Numbered from the stretch's first letter, positions 11,310 to 22,844 are shown. The stretch is 64,000 nucleotides of DNA from Scolanthus callimorphus (GCA_033964015.1 CM066924.1:4012251-4076250); one strand, 5' to 3'. The notes: generated by a model not told the origin, from the letters alone. Program-made: numbers and translations.

Positions 11310-14092
11310 AAAATAACAATAACAATAACATTTATATAACAATAAGAATAACATTTATATAGCGCCTATATCGAAATAGTTCTAAGGCAGCGCTTTACAT
11401 TGTTGTAATCAAAATAAATATTTACATGAAAAAATGTATTACAAATTTAAAAATGTAAAAAATAAAAATGTAAAGACAAAAACAAAAACAAGAAAACAAA
11501 AGCAAAAAAGCAATAAAAAGGCAATAAAAAGAAATGCAATATAGAGCTAATAGGCAGAATTAAATAAATGTGTCTTTAGTTTAGTTTTAAAAATAAAGAG
11601 ATTTGTAGAAGACCTTATGTGGAGGGGGAGACGGTTCCACAATGTCGGGGCAGCTACAGAAAAGGCCCGGTCTCCATAATTAACGGTGCGACTGCGGGGA
11701 ACACTCAACTGACATGATGAAGACGATCTGAGGCTCCTGGAGGGTTGATACCTCTGTATAAGTTTACTTAAATAAGAAGGAGCTAAGTCATGTTGAGATT
11801 TAAAAGTAATCAAAAGGATCTTAAATTCAATTCTTTGCTCAATTGGCAGCCAGTGAAGTTCCCTCAAAATAGGGGTGACGTGGTCATACTTGCGCGTATA
11901 GGTTAGTAGCCGTGCGGCCGCGTTCTGGACGTACTGTAACTTCTGTGTGAGATTTTTCGGGAGACCATACAACAGAGAGTTACAGTGATCAAGTTTCTGC
12001 GTAATGAAAGCATGGATTAAGATTTGAGTAGTTCCAGAACTTAGATATCTCCGGGTCTTTGAGATGCGCCTAAGATGGTAAAAAGATGATTTACAAATCG
12101 CGGCAACATGCTTTTTCATTTCCAAAGAATTATCAAAAATGACACCAATATTTCTTGCTGAGTCGCTCGGAGAGATTAACTGGTCTCCCACTCGAAAACT
12201 CCCTAGATTTGTTTTAGGGCGAAATCGTGAGCCAATCACTAGCATTTCTGTCTTTTGCGATTAAGTTTTAATTTATTGGCGCCCATCCATTGATCAATTA
12301 TTTCATTCACGCAGTTTTGAAGCCTGGTGATCGTAGATTGCATTTCAGTTTCATCTGACGGATGAAAAGCTGCATACATCTGGGTGTCATCTGCGTACAG
12401 ATGGAAAGAGATGTTGTACTTTCTCAAGATATCACCAACAGGTGCAGTATACAAAAGGTATAGGATGGGGCCCAAAACAGAACCTGAGGAACACCACCGA
12501 GAGGTCTTTCATAGATGATTGAACACCATCATAGTGACAAACTGTTTGCGACCCCGAAGGTAGGAAGCGAACCAATCTAATGCACCTTCTCTGATTCCAA
12601 ATCTGCAAGAAAGTCTGGATAGAAGAAGAGTGTGATCAACAGTGTCAAAAGCCGCCGAGAGATCAAGTAAAAGAAGAATAACTGTTTGTTTTTGATCGAA
12701 CGCACGCAAGATGTCATTCTGTACACGAAGCAAGGCAGTTTCGGTGCTGTGGTACAGTTTGTAGGCCGACTGCAGTTCTTCTTGTAAATTATTGGCTATC
12801 AAGTGGTCCCAGGTCTGAACTGCAACAACTTTTTCAATGGACTTCGATACAAACATTAGATTTGAAACGGGTCTGAAATGCATAAATACTTCGAGATCAA
12901 AGGAGATCAAAACACTGCTTCAGAATAGAGGATGGGGTAGGGTCAAGAGCACAAGACTTCAGTGAGAGTGGTATTATTAGTTTAGCAACCTCTTCTTCTG
13001 ATACCGGCGTGAAATTCTGCAGCTCAGCACCGCGGTATTCGACGTCAGGGAAAACATCCGCTGTATGGGATGGTAAACCGAGTCTGATTTTTGTTATTTT
13101 GTCAGTAAAGAAGTTAATAAATCTTTCCACCAGTACTTTTGTTGAATCACAACTGGGATATACAGGAACCGGTTTACTGTCGAGCAGCTTTTCAACATTT
13201 TTGAAAAGTATTTTCTGATCTGATTTATTTTATTGATAATTGTAGAATAATGTTTCATTTTGGCATCTTTTAGCGTTATATTTACTTTATCACATTGGCT
13301 TTTGTAGATCTCAAAGTCTACAATAAGTTTCGATTTACGCCATTTACGTTCAAGCTGGCGACGCACACATTTTTCAGTTGCGATCTCATCACAATACCAC
13401 GGGGATGACGGACGCGCTGTGAGACGATTCGAGAACGCAAGGGAGCATGGGAATCAAGCAGACTGGACAATACAGAGTTGTATTTGCTCGCAGCATCACT
13501 CACACTTTGCGTCTCTAATGATAACAAACCAGAGTTTGTCAGGTCTTCTCGGAAACTATCAACGTCAATGCTTTTGAGTTTTCTGTGTGTGACCACCTTC
13601 TTTGGACAAGTCGGCCTTGTGATAGACAGAGAACAATGCAAGGCCTGGTGGTCTGAGAGGCAGGGGTTCCTAACAATAAAGTTATTTGCAATGCTTTCAT
13701 CGTTCCGTGTAATCATAAGATCAAGCGTATGATTATCCTTATGAGTTGGTTCTTTAATATGTTTGTATAGGTTAAAGGAGTCCAACAAGTCAAGGAAAAG
13801 ATTTGCAGAACAATCCAGATTGATCGTCTACATGGAAGTTGAAATCACCTATAATAAGTACTTTCCCAGCAGATGTACCATGCTGTTCCAGTAACGATGA
13901 GAACTCTGCCAAGAATGGCCAACTGTAAAACCATTTAGAGGGTGGAGGTGTATATACTACTAGGATGCGCAATGTAGTATCTGAGGTTAGCTTGAGTCTG
14001 AAATTAATCATTTCAAAAGACTGAAAGGGTTTTACAGGCTCTTGTATCATTTTCAAGCATTTCCGGTAGAGAACTCCAGTAGAGAAGGACAT
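11310..14092 (-). mobile_element. CR1/L2-like LINE, 5'-truncated and decayed
   Basis: Read on the minus strand, the order is the endonuclease C-terminal half (IGDFNFHVD at about 13830; SDHQALHC at about 13640), reverse transcriptase ([14 protein letters not shown] at about 12640; YADDTQMYA catalytic motif at about 12390), then the C-terminal region ending FKTKLKTHLFNSAY at 11547. At least seven frame changes split the reading frame, so it is dead. The 3' end is a (TTATTG)-type simple tail with 'ggcgctatataaatgtt' duplicated at 11320-11370. ORF1 and the endonuclease N-terminus are missing. Clade assignment is by motif style only. Confidence 0.9.
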
Positions 14093-14114
14093 CTCCAGTA
14101 AAGAAGGACATCTA

Positions 14115-14408
14115 TTATACTATTTGCTCAACGAAGACACTGCCCTCACGCCATTTACAAGAACAAGTGTATCTTGACGAGGAAAACCAAACTCTCCCAA
14201 AAATGCCCTGTAATGATAGGCCTGGCGGGCAGTTACTTTGAAAGAAGACCCCATAGGTAGGCGTGAGTTCGACGTTACAAGCATAGAAATCGTCATTTGG
14301 GCCGCGTTTCACGCACATGAATAATAACTTCATCATTTGCGGCGCGCAGTTGTGCGCATTAATAATATAACCTTGTTGGCTCAGGAGCCCATCAATAGAA
14401 GCTTTCAT
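14115..14408 (-). other. 97-codon open frame of unknown origin
   Basis: A Cys-containing frame on the minus strand immediately upstream of the truncated LINE. It does not resemble LINE endonuclease, and I do not recognise it. It could be a captured exon fragment or chance. It lies inside the nested TIR element. Confidence 0.2.
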
Positions 14409-15323
14409 CTACCTTGGTAAACCTATATAGTTGAGGTAGCGTACTTCCTGAGCTCCTGACAGGCTTTCTTTACTATACCGTACACAAAACATGTTCATCT
14501 ACCCTTTATCTGAGGCTTGGTGAAATGCGATTATAGTAATTTCGGGCGCGCTTCGCACGCAACGAAAGAAATAGCGACCCCATTTTTTTGTAAAATGTCT
14601 TCAGTACTACGTCAAATAGGGATGGGAGAGGCGGGATCACGTTTAATCATTGTACTTATAGAGGGAGGATAACTGCATTTTTACCGTTTATTACCCAAAT
14701 GCCTCTCACGTAAATAATCGAGGCGTTAAATAATGACCGCGGTTCCTTAGCTTTGACAGAAGTAAGAAAAACGTATTTCTGTTATTAATAAGAATGAAAG
14801 AGACATTGCATCACTCGAACAAGGTCTATCTGACAGGTTTTGCAGAAAATATAAATTATATGGGGAGGGTCCCAATTTTTTTTACCTACGACTGGGGGAG
14901 GGTCCCATTTTTCTGTTATGTTCAAGGGGATGGTCCTAATTTTTTTTTAGCCTTGTTTGAAAAATATGGGAGCCCCCCCCCCCCCCCCCTGGTAAATAAT
15001 GACACGTCCCTAAGCTCAAGATTCCGTATACAAAGAGTTTCTTTAATTCCAATTTTTAAAGAAATTTGAAGAATATGACTCTTAGATATGGTCGACCAAA
15101 GTTTGCATAATTCCTGATCAAAGTACTAATTCTCCCATAAAATGGTACAGAAACCAAAGTTTAAAGTCTAATATCTCAAAGACGGATCTATTAGAAAAAA
15201 GTCATTTTTGATATTGTGTTTTCCATCAAATGAGGGGTCTGTATGCAAAAAATGAAGCTTATCTGAGTTAACCCGACCTTACTATTTGAAATTTAGTGAT
15301 TTTAGCAGGGTTTTCCGCTCTCT

Positions 15324-16313
15324 CCCGTTACCCATATAAAATATAGGGAAATAGCAAAAAGTTTGGGTGGTGAACCAGAGATGCCAGCCTCCGACTTTCA
15401 TACCTCCAAAATGTGGGAGATGTGGTGTTCTGGACCTACAAAATGAATTTGCCATCTCTGGTAAATTCATACCATGGAACAGGATCTTTTTTGCTATGAC
15501 GCAATAGAATTAAGGCATCTAGACTTGCATCTAGCTTTGCTTGCATTTCGTGAGGTTATTACTGTTTTTTGCTGTATGAAGAACTTATTATTGCCCAATA
15601 TCATCCAATATCGCCCAATATCACCCATTATATCCCAGTGATCAATTTTAACGCGCGCTCATTGGTTGAAACGTATCACGTGGTGTATTTTCACAGGACA
15701 GATATCAGGGACGATATTGTCCGTCGGAAGTGATATCCGTCCTGGGTGAGAAATGTTTTAAGTAAAAACTTGATATTTTCTGTTAAAAAAATAATGGAAA
15801 ACAAGCAACCAAGGTTTTTGTCTAAGAATGTTGATGAAATACGGAAATTGGTGGCTGAGGCGACACCGGAAAACAAAAAAGTCAACTAAACAGGCCGTGA
15901 TAGTTTACAAAGTTGTTAGGTTTTTGTTGTTGTTTCAATCCAAGTTAATTCGGTTTGACATCGCGAAAAAAATGAAAGAACTAAACAAAAAAGAGCAAAA
16001 TGACGATAAAAGAATTGTTTTTAAACTTACCATTTTGTCATAGCTTGGCAAATAGAAAAAGAACTTGCAATCAGCTCAACCAAAATCCAACCACTTCGAG
16101 TGTAGTCCAGCAAGCCGACTTCCAAGTTCGATCAACAGCGCTAAATGTTTCCAACTCTGCATTTCACGGCTGTAATTTATACTTCAGTTCACAGCAGAAC
16201 AATTAATTAACAGTCCGGCAAGGAATTAGACCTGAAAACCCGGAATCTGGGCTAGATTTCTGTAGAAAAGCACTCGGGAAAGCACTAGAACTTGTTCGTT
16301 GTAAATTTGTTTT
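15324..16313. other. Unassigned stretch
   Basis: Contains an 'atcgcccaatatcaccca' simple repeat at about 15594-15635 and a small hairpin at about 15696-15744 ('aggacagatatcagggac' / 'gatatccgtcct'). Short frames at 15691-16206 have no family signature. Confidence 0.35.
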
Positions 16314-16696
16314 GAATGGGGAGTTTGCAGGTGTTGCGTGACATTTTGAATTTTGATCATAGCAAAATAAAAACACAATATTTGAAAAGAGCTCACCGAA
16401 ATGTGTGAAATCCTCAAATTTGAGGTGATTTCGACAAATAACACAGAAGTTATGAGCGTCGGAAGTTGGTTGTTTTCCTATAGGTTTAATGTTGTGGTGG
16501 GCAACAGTTGCCCACCACAACATTAAACGTATAGAGAAACAGCCTACTTCGGGCGCCAATAACTTTGCTAATATTTATCCAATCAACTCAAATTTTCGGC
16601 TTTTTCTAATTTCGGCAAGCTCTTTTCAATATGGTATTTTCATTTTGTTAGGATCAAGATTCAAAATGTCACGCAACACCTGCAAACTCCCCATTC
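16314..16696. mobile_element. Foldback, ~185-bp arms
   Basis: The two arms meet at 16499 in a perfect palindrome (TGTTGTGGTGGGCAAC / GTTGCCCACCACAACA). They share 'caaaatgtcacgcaacacctg', 'caaactccccattc' and 'cggcaagctcttttcaa' in opposite orientation with about 75-80% similarity. No coding capacity. Confidence 0.75.
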
Positions 16697-16890
16697 GATT
16701 TCTTCTAGCCCCACGTTAGGGTTTGATTGACAGTTTTTGTGTCAACCAATCACAGCTCGAATAAAAATATCTTAGCCAATCACCGCTTACGATTTGCCTT
16801 TTCGCGCCATACTGCAATTTAGTGGTTTTCTGACGTTCACAATGTTTTTTTCTCTCTCGAGTTTTTCAGTGAAGTCGCTGGGATATAAAA

Positions 16891-17073
16891 TAAATAGACC
16901 CCTTCTTGGCTTGCTGTAATATCGGCGGATAATGTCCGCGGATGGAAAATGGTCCTCAAAATTTCACAGTTGCCCTCGAAGCTTCGCTTCTCGGCCAACT
17001 GTTCATTTTTCGTACCATTTTTCATCCTTGGACATTATCCGCCGATATTACAGCCGCCAGAAGGGGTTTATTT
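16891..17073. mobile_element. MITE hairpin
   Basis: TAAATAGACCCCTTCTTGGC ... 'ctgtaatatcggcggataatgtcc' inverts as 'ggacattatccgccgatattacag' ... 'gccagaaggggtttattta'. The centre has inverted 'gaagcttcgcttc'. An 'atcgcctaatgtcacccaat' simple repeat follows at 17081-17120. Confidence 0.8.
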
Positions 17074-17787
17074 AGTAAATATCGCCTAATGTCACCCAAT
17101 ATCTCCCAATGTCACCCCCCATCGCGGTGATATTAGAACCCGGAGTAGGTATTTTTAGATGAGTTTTCCTTTGCGATTTCGTAAACAAGTCAACCACAGC
17201 TGACTGCGTTTGACTGTTTAACCCAAACAGTTCGCACGTTACGTTGGAACGTTGGAAAGTTGCGTTGTGAGACAAAAAGTGAGACGTTTCAAAGGGCAAC
17301 CGCCATTGTTTTTCACTGACCAATCAGAAAGGGCAGAACTCTTTGGTTCTCCATAGAAACGTCTCGTTCCATCCTACAATGAAGCGCAACTTTCCATCGT
17401 TCAAACATAACGTGCGAACTGATAATGTTAAAGTCGAACACAATCGGCTGTAAAAGGTTTGATTGCCCTCGAGTCATGCTCGGTTAATTTACTCTTGAGT
17501 CGGAAATTTATAGCACGGCCGCAGAGCACCGTGTACCCCAATTTGGGATTCTAGGACAGATATTTTAAAAGAGGTGCTAATTACGTATGCAAAGAAGATC
17601 AGTGCACGGGGTGAAAATGTCTATTTTTATTATTCGTAATAACTTTATACTCCAACTAATACCTCTAGTATACTATATTAAAATATAGCTACGATAGATA
17701 ACGCGCGCTCTGATTGGTCCAAATCTGTGCTCTATTACACCGATAAAGTAATGGTGTAATGGTTCTCTCCCGCTATATCATAAAATC
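17074..17787. other. Unassigned stretch
   Basis: Contains the 'cacccaatatctcccaat' simple repeat (17081-17120) and dispersed inverted words ('gttcgcacgttacgttggaacgttggaaagttgcg' and 'gcgcaactttccatcgttcaaacataacgtgcgaac', 17231-17419), which look like an older decayed foldback. No gene is seen. Confidence 0.4.
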
Positions 17788-17946
17788 ATTAGAGCACAAC
17801 TTTCTTTGACTTTATCGGCGAATAGCGCACTTGTGATGTTGGGAGAGACACTCGAAACGTTTTCAAATCACGAGCCGTTCTTTGTCTCTCCCACCATCAC
17901 GCGTGCTCTATTGCGCGGGTAAAGTCATATAAAGTTGTGCTCTAAT
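17788..17946. mobile_element. MITE, ATTAGAGCACAACTTT ends
   Basis: ATTAGAGCACAACTTTCTTTGAC ... 'gtcatataaagttgtgctctaat' with inner 'gttgggagagaca' / 'tgtctctcccaccatc' inverted. Length 159 bp, non-coding. Confidence 0.8.
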
Positions 17947-20131
17947 GCTTAACTGTATTCTTGCTTCTCACGTGACGTCATCAAATGCTAATTCTAAACT
18001 AAACTGTCTACGAATATAAACTTTCATACTTTATTACAACTCTACCGAGGGGGTCTGCACATAAAATTTCAACACTTTCTAACAAATGGTCTCGGAGATA
18101 TCGCCGAGGTGATTTATGTCACGCAACACCAGTCACGTATTTGATCGTGCCGTATTTTGCTCAATTTGTTCAGTGCTTACAATTTTTGCAACCCAGCATG
18201 TCATAATGGTTGATATCCTACTGATCCAATAAGATTTTTATCGAAAGAGTCCGTAGAAATAGCCTTTTAGACAACTGGTAATTTGGCCGCCATGTTGGTG
18301 TCCTTCAGCATGAACACCAACATGGCGGCTCCATACAATTACTGAACAAAATGGCGGGCATTCATTCGCTTATATTTAGGCCGAAAAACACCTAATCGAT
18401 CTCAAATTTTCGCAAGAAACATATTTTTATGTTCTCTTCACGGTTCTGTAGCGTATTTAGCTAGTGTTCAGATGGCAATTTAGGGAGATAATTTTAGTCA
18501 CGTGACAAGTGAAAAGCAGTGCAAGAACACTACTCGTTCTTTTCCCTAGGAGGTTGAGGATCCTGATACTCAGGCTACTTAGGGACCAGTTGTTATTTTT
18601 CTGGCCGTTTTGACCGTTGTCATTTCCATCGCCGAATAGAAGAAAGAAATGCAAAACAAAAAACGTGATATTTCTACTGTGGCGTGACATCTATAAGTAG
18701 ATTCTTCCGCATGCTGGAATGTCGATAGGTTTTTTAATTGCATATACGAAATCTATTAAAATAATGCTAAAATTGGCAAAAAAATGGGTCGACTATAACC
18801 GGAGAACTAAGACGTATTACAGTACGACTTATTATTTAAGATCTACAGTTCGGGCTCTCTCTGCTGAGATCACGTGTCACACGCGCTGTGTCCCTTGGGA
18901 GTACTGTATGAATATGAGGACGAAGAGAGCTCATTGACTACGAACGTTGGCGTGGAAATACGCTATTTTTCTTTCAACCTCTGGCAAAATAAATAGCGGA
19001 ATGCTAAAGATCATGATATCTAGTACTTGTGTGCCGCATTTGGTGGAATTTCGGGTAAGTGACAAATTAGATACTAGTGGAACTTTAAACTCCCATCCAA
19101 TGGGTTTTTCGATTCCCGTGGATGTGTTTTTCTCATTCTCAGCATGAGAAATGATTTTCCATTCACGAACCTCTCGATTCCACTACCTGCACCATTCCTA
19201 TGCATGGGTTTATTTACCCCATCGATGGGAAGACGATAATTACCAGGGATGGGATTTGAATTTCCCTAAGTGTTGCACCTTAAAGTGGTGGGGAGATTTG
19301 CGTGCTTTAATGATCCTGGACGCTATATCAGCTGGGACCTCGTGGTAGGTTCAACCTTGTTGGACAGGTTCCGAGTGAAAGGCAAGACGAATAGCAGCAT
19401 CTAGTCCTCCAGGTTGGGCTATGGGCTAATGACCCGTCCCTGTAAAATCACACTCGTTACTGAAACCAGAAAGGCCAGATGGCGAAGTAGTGTTGAGGCC
19501 TTGTGCGCAACAGAGCGCGAAGAGGTGAGGTAAGGTAAGGATTTGAAATCCCAATGTTGGGCTAGTAACACAATCAAATCTCATCCATGTATATAATGTT
19601 CGATGTTTTTTTTTTCCATTCCCAACCGTGTGAAACTCATAAATTTCCACACGTGTGATTTGTTTTCCCATCAATGGGATTGCCTTTCGGCATGGGAAAT
19701 CGCAAGGCCACTTTTTTCCACGGGATTCACCAAGCGGTGAGAATGATGAAATTCCCATTCATGAGAAGAAAGTTCTCAAGGTTTCTGCAGAAGTTTCCTG
19801 TGATGCTCGTCATGTGGTCAATTTATTTTTCTATAGAATTGGTTTGGCCCAGCTTTGAAGCACTAGAATTCGTAACCGGACACCATGACCTCTCAGTAGT
19901 CAAGTCAACCTCCGGTTTTACCAAGAAGTAATTGCAACAGAAGATTTCTTTGAAGAAAGCTAATGTGAAACTTATGTAGAATAACACACTGCAGGAGGCC
20001 TAAAAAATTGCGCTGGGATACGAGTTCAAATTTACTATTTAAAGAGCCTGTGTCAGTCGCCATTTTGACAGCATAGCAACATACCAAGTCGCATCGGAGA
20101 AAACATCCATTTCATCGACTGATTTAGAGAA
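17947..20131. other. Gene-free stretch
   Basis: No supported exon. It includes a short inverted pair of CCGCCATGTTGGTGT / ACACCAACATGGCGG at 18285-18329, several 'cccat(c/g)(g)atggga' words at 19190-19700, and the segmental-duplication anchor at 19907-19933 (pairs with 1443-1469). Confidence 0.4.
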
Positions 20132-20387
20132 TAGAGCGGATTTCACATGACTGTCAAGACTTGTTATGTAATTGCGATTGCTTTGCGTTCTCATTGGCTA
20201 CTCGGTTTTCTCAGCCAATCAAATTCTGTAGTAAATACAATTGTGTGATTACTTAGTAATTGGTTCGGCTTGCGATTGGCTGAGAAAAAAGCCATTTACG
20301 AGCAAGTCGTGATTTCTCTCGATTCTGATTGGCTAGTGATTGCTCAATTGCAATTATTTTCACGACAGTCATGTGAAAACCGCTCTA
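20132..20387. mobile_element. MITE, TAGAGCGG family (full-length copy)
   Basis: TAGAGCGGATTTCACATGAC ends are inverted as GTCATGTGAAAACCGCTCTA. The 256-bp interior has alternating 'gattggct' and 'attacttagtaattgg' words. About 90% similar to 28104-28359. Because its arms carry CCAAT-like words it could bring NF-Y-type sites to new locations, but nothing shows that it does. Confidence 0.85.
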
Positions 20388-21009
20388 TAGAGCAATGTTC
20401 TTGATTGAGTATGGTAAATCAAATCTGAAACTTTGTTTTAGATGTTTATAAAGAGAGCTCTGCACGTAATTCATCTTCTGATATCGAACGAAAACAATAA
20501 CTTCTGAATTTGTCCAGCATGATTCATGCAACGTCATATCAACGTTTTCAAGCAATTTCAAAGCTGTCACAAAGTTTTTTGAGCAACAATATAAATATTG
20601 ATGTTCAGGCAATATTTCGAGAAGTTCTTATTGTAGCGCCCATGCAGTACCGTAAATTCGAGCTTTTAACTTCTCAATCCTAAAGCCCCTGGTCAGTCGA
20701 ACGGACATTCGCATCGATGAGCACAAATTAGAATAGTTTTAGCAGCTTTCGGCGTTAATGAACCCATTTTTTCCACTCAGCCAGCTTCTATGATCTCTAA
20801 TCTGACTCTGTGTGAGGTTTGAACTCAAAGGCCATATTTTACTCAGTTAAATAAATTACGGCATTTCTTAATCCACAACGGCGTCCATCGGCCACAGCAG
20901 CTTGAAGAAGAAGACAGAGCTTCTGATCACGTGACTGACGAGAGCCAATCGCAGCCTCTATGAATATCAATCGCGTCATTGCCGCTTCGCGCAACAGGAG
21001 TAATTATAG
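20388..21009. other. Unassigned stretch
   Basis: No gene or structured repeat is recognised. A 75-codon minus-strand frame (20385-20612) has no family signature. Confidence 0.35.
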
Positions 21010-21067
21010 TGTCGCGTTAGGCTCGCAGGAGGCAATAACAACGTAATCAAAATTCGTAGAGTGACTA
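21010..21067. repeat. Segmental-duplication anchor block (pairs with 4017-4104)
   Basis: Same word order as 4017-4104 with small deletions. Its last 8 bp, AGTGACTA, are the left target-site duplication of the adjacent MITE. Confidence 0.75.
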
Positions 21068-21358
21068 CAGACTCGTACCCGTTGCTAGGTCGTCAAATGA
21101 CTGCTTTGCTGCTCTCTTAGGAGAAAAGTCGAGGAACGCAGGGGATTATGGGAAGGATCGAGGAACGCAGGGGATTATGGGAAGGATTAGCGCGGCGCGC
21201 AATGCATTGTGGGAAGGGCGAAGGAAAAGTAGCACCCGGTCCACAATCCATTGCGTGCCTTGCGAAACCTTCCCAAAATGCATTGCGCGCCGCGCTAATC
21301 CTTCCCATAATCCCCTGCGTTCCTCGACTTTTCTACTAAGCGACGGGTACGAGTCTGG
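21068..21358. mobile_element. hAT-like MITE with 8-bp target duplication AGTGACTA
   Basis: The ends CAGACTCGTACCCGTTGC and 'gcgacgggtacgagtctgg' are inverted. AGTGACTA flanks at 21060-21067 and 21359-21366; an 8-bp duplication is typical of hAT elements. The interior arms carry 'gtcgaggaacgcaggggattatgggaagg', directly duplicated in the left arm. Its right end is 166 bp upstream of the TMLHE copy 2 start codon and it is absent from copy 1. Confidence 0.85.
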
Positions 21359-21430
21359 AGTGACTAGACTGCGGCACCCTATGGACCCAGACACTCACAT
21401 CCTTGAGAATCCAGACAGGAACGTGATTTT

Positions 21431-21437
21431 GATTGGC
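21431..21437 (+). promoter_or_regulatory. Inverted CCAAT box of TMLHE copy 2
   Basis: GATTGGC lies 93 bp upstream of the ATG in the same conserved context ('ggaacgtgat' 15 bp before it) as in copy 1. Confidence 0.4.
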
Positions 21438-21523
21438 TACGAGAGAGAAAAACATAATGCAAATGTGCATAATATTATTTCAACAAAGGCTTTCACTTCG
21501 GCTGAGTCGAGAACGCAATCACC

Positions 21524-22813
21524 ATGTTGGCAAAAGCTCATATCTTGCGACTTATGTGTAAGAAACCATATTTAAGTCTGTTCGGCAGACGTGGGTTTAG
21601 GGTAAGCAATGCTGCGAGGTTCTGGGCGACTCCGTTGTACTCTCGATCCGCCGAGGACGGTGTTGTCAAAACTCGCGCTGATTCTGGTAGCTTAACAATA
21701 CTCTGGGAAGATGGGAAGGCTCGATACCATAATGTTTGGCTCCGACATCATTGCTCGTGCGAGGAGTGCCTCTCTCCTGACACCAAGCAAAGACTGGTGA
21801 ACATGGCGATAATACCACAAGACACCAAACCGAAAGATGTACAAGCGAGTGCGGGTAAGATCTGCATTACTTGGGAAAATGACCATGAATCCGTCTACGA
21901 TATTGAATGGCTGAAAATGAACGCTTACGATGAGGATTACGGCGTAAAGGAGGAGGAAAATCAATTCAAAACTATCCATGGTGACTGCATTAAACTATGG
22001 GACAAGGAGACGATTACTAAAGATCCCCCGAAAGAGTGCTCATTTGACAAGATCATCAAACGAGATCCTGACACAGAGTTCCGCTTTATCGACACCATCG
22101 TTCGGCATGGCTTCACTTTTGTCAACAAAACCCCGTTGGACCCCGAGGCGCTGGCGAAAGTGTGCGAGTGCATTGGTAATTTCGTCCAAGAGAGCCTGTA
22201 CGGGCGAGTGTATAGACTTTTGAACACAGAACTCATCCATTCTGACATCGCATATCTTAGTAAAGCTTTAGCCGCGCACACAGATCACACATATTTCAGA
22301 TTCCCCGCTGGTATACAAGCTATGCATTGCACACACCATAACGGCACAGGTGGCATGAGTCTTCTCGTGGACGGATTCAACGCAGCTAAGATTCTGCACA
22401 AAGAAGATCCCGATGCTTTTAAGATTCTTACTTGTGCAGAGGTTCCTTACGAGTACAACAGCAAGAAACACCGCACCAGAGTTCATGGCCCCCTGATTCA
22501 ACTAAACCCATTCACCAAAGAGGTTGCTTTGCTGAGGTTTAACCTTGCCCGGATAGGGCCTATTGTCAAGATGGGATTGAGCTATCAAGAGATGGGAGAG
22601 TTTTACAGAGCGGTGCATAAGCTAAACGACATACTGCGTCGCCCGGAAAATGAGTTGTGGTTCAAGCTTGAGCCCGGTCGCCCCGTGATAGTGGATAATC
22701 GGCGAATATTGCACGGAAGATCTGCTCTTACAGGCTCGCGCGAATTGCAAGGCTGTTATGTTGCACTTGATGATTATATTGGAAGATGGGAAGCAATGAG
22801 GGCTGGACGTTGA
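21524..22813 (+). CDS. TMLHE: Trimethyllysine dioxygenase, mitochondrial (copy 2)
   Basis: A 429-codon intronless paralogue of the gene at 5965, with no indels between them. All predicted ligands are kept: zinc C77, C79, C82 and H121; iron H252, D254 and H397; 2-oxoglutarate R406. By eye 29 residues differ. 26 of these are in the first 206 residues (11 of them within the first 39, in the presequence region) and only 3 after that: G246S, D383E, M390V. Such a step suggests gene conversion of the 3' part. The duplication covers about 120 bp of promoter and 31 bp after the stop codon (21402-22844). Both copies look functional. Differences in the presequence and promoter could change targeting or expression. 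Confidence 0.93.
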   Translation: MLAKAHILRLMCKKPYLSLFGRRGFRVSNAARFWATPLYSRSAEDGVVKTRADSGSLTILWEDGKARYHNVWLRHHCSCEECLSPDTKQRLVNMAIIPQDTKPKDVQASAGKICITWENDHESVYDIEWLKMNAYDEDYGVKEEENQFKTIHGDCIKLWDKETITKDPPKECSFDKIIKRDPDTEFRFIDTIVRHGFTFVNKTPLDPEALAKVCECIGNFVQESLYGRVYRLLNTELIHSDIAYLSKALAAHTDHTYFRFPAGIQAMHCTHHNGTGGMSLLVDGFNAAKILHKEDPDAFKILTCAEVPYEYNSKKHRTRVHGPLIQLNPFTKEVALLRFNLARIGPIVKMGLSYQEMGEFYRAVHKLNDILRRPENELWFKLEPGRPVIVDNRRILHGRSALTGSRELQGCYVALDDYIGRWEAMRAGR

Positions 22814-22844
22814 ACATTGTAGCCGAATTGTTTCTCAATAGAAT

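Larger units (their letters stand above)
11085..15010. mobile_element. Nested TIR element with TA target duplication, carrying a LINE
   Basis: AGGGACGTGTCATTATTTA at the left is inverted at the right end (TAAATAATGACACGTCCC). G- and C-homopolymer runs follow inside both ends, with 'agggtcc(c/t)aattttttt' subrepeats. Comparison with the empty site at about 29850 gives a TA duplication, as in Tc1/mariner-type elements. The 3.9-kb length is explained by the LINE and other sequence inside it. Confidence 0.75.
11033..15323. mobile_element. GACAGAGCGGAAA-ended element interrupted by a nested insertion
   Basis: The outer parts 11033-11084 and 15011-15323 together are the reverse complement of the intact 374-bp element at 29523-29896. 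They share GACAGAGCGGAAAT, 'aacttcgccatattt', 'aagctcaagattccgtatacaaagagttt' and 'aatatctcaaagacggatc'. The intact copy preserves the uninterrupted target 'atatataagctc'. The right terminus is degenerate ('ttttccgctctctc'). Confidence 0.8.

Noticed and set aside
14115..14408. Extension of the LINE endonuclease upstream of 14092
   Set aside because: No endonuclease motifs; the LINE appears truncated at about 14092.
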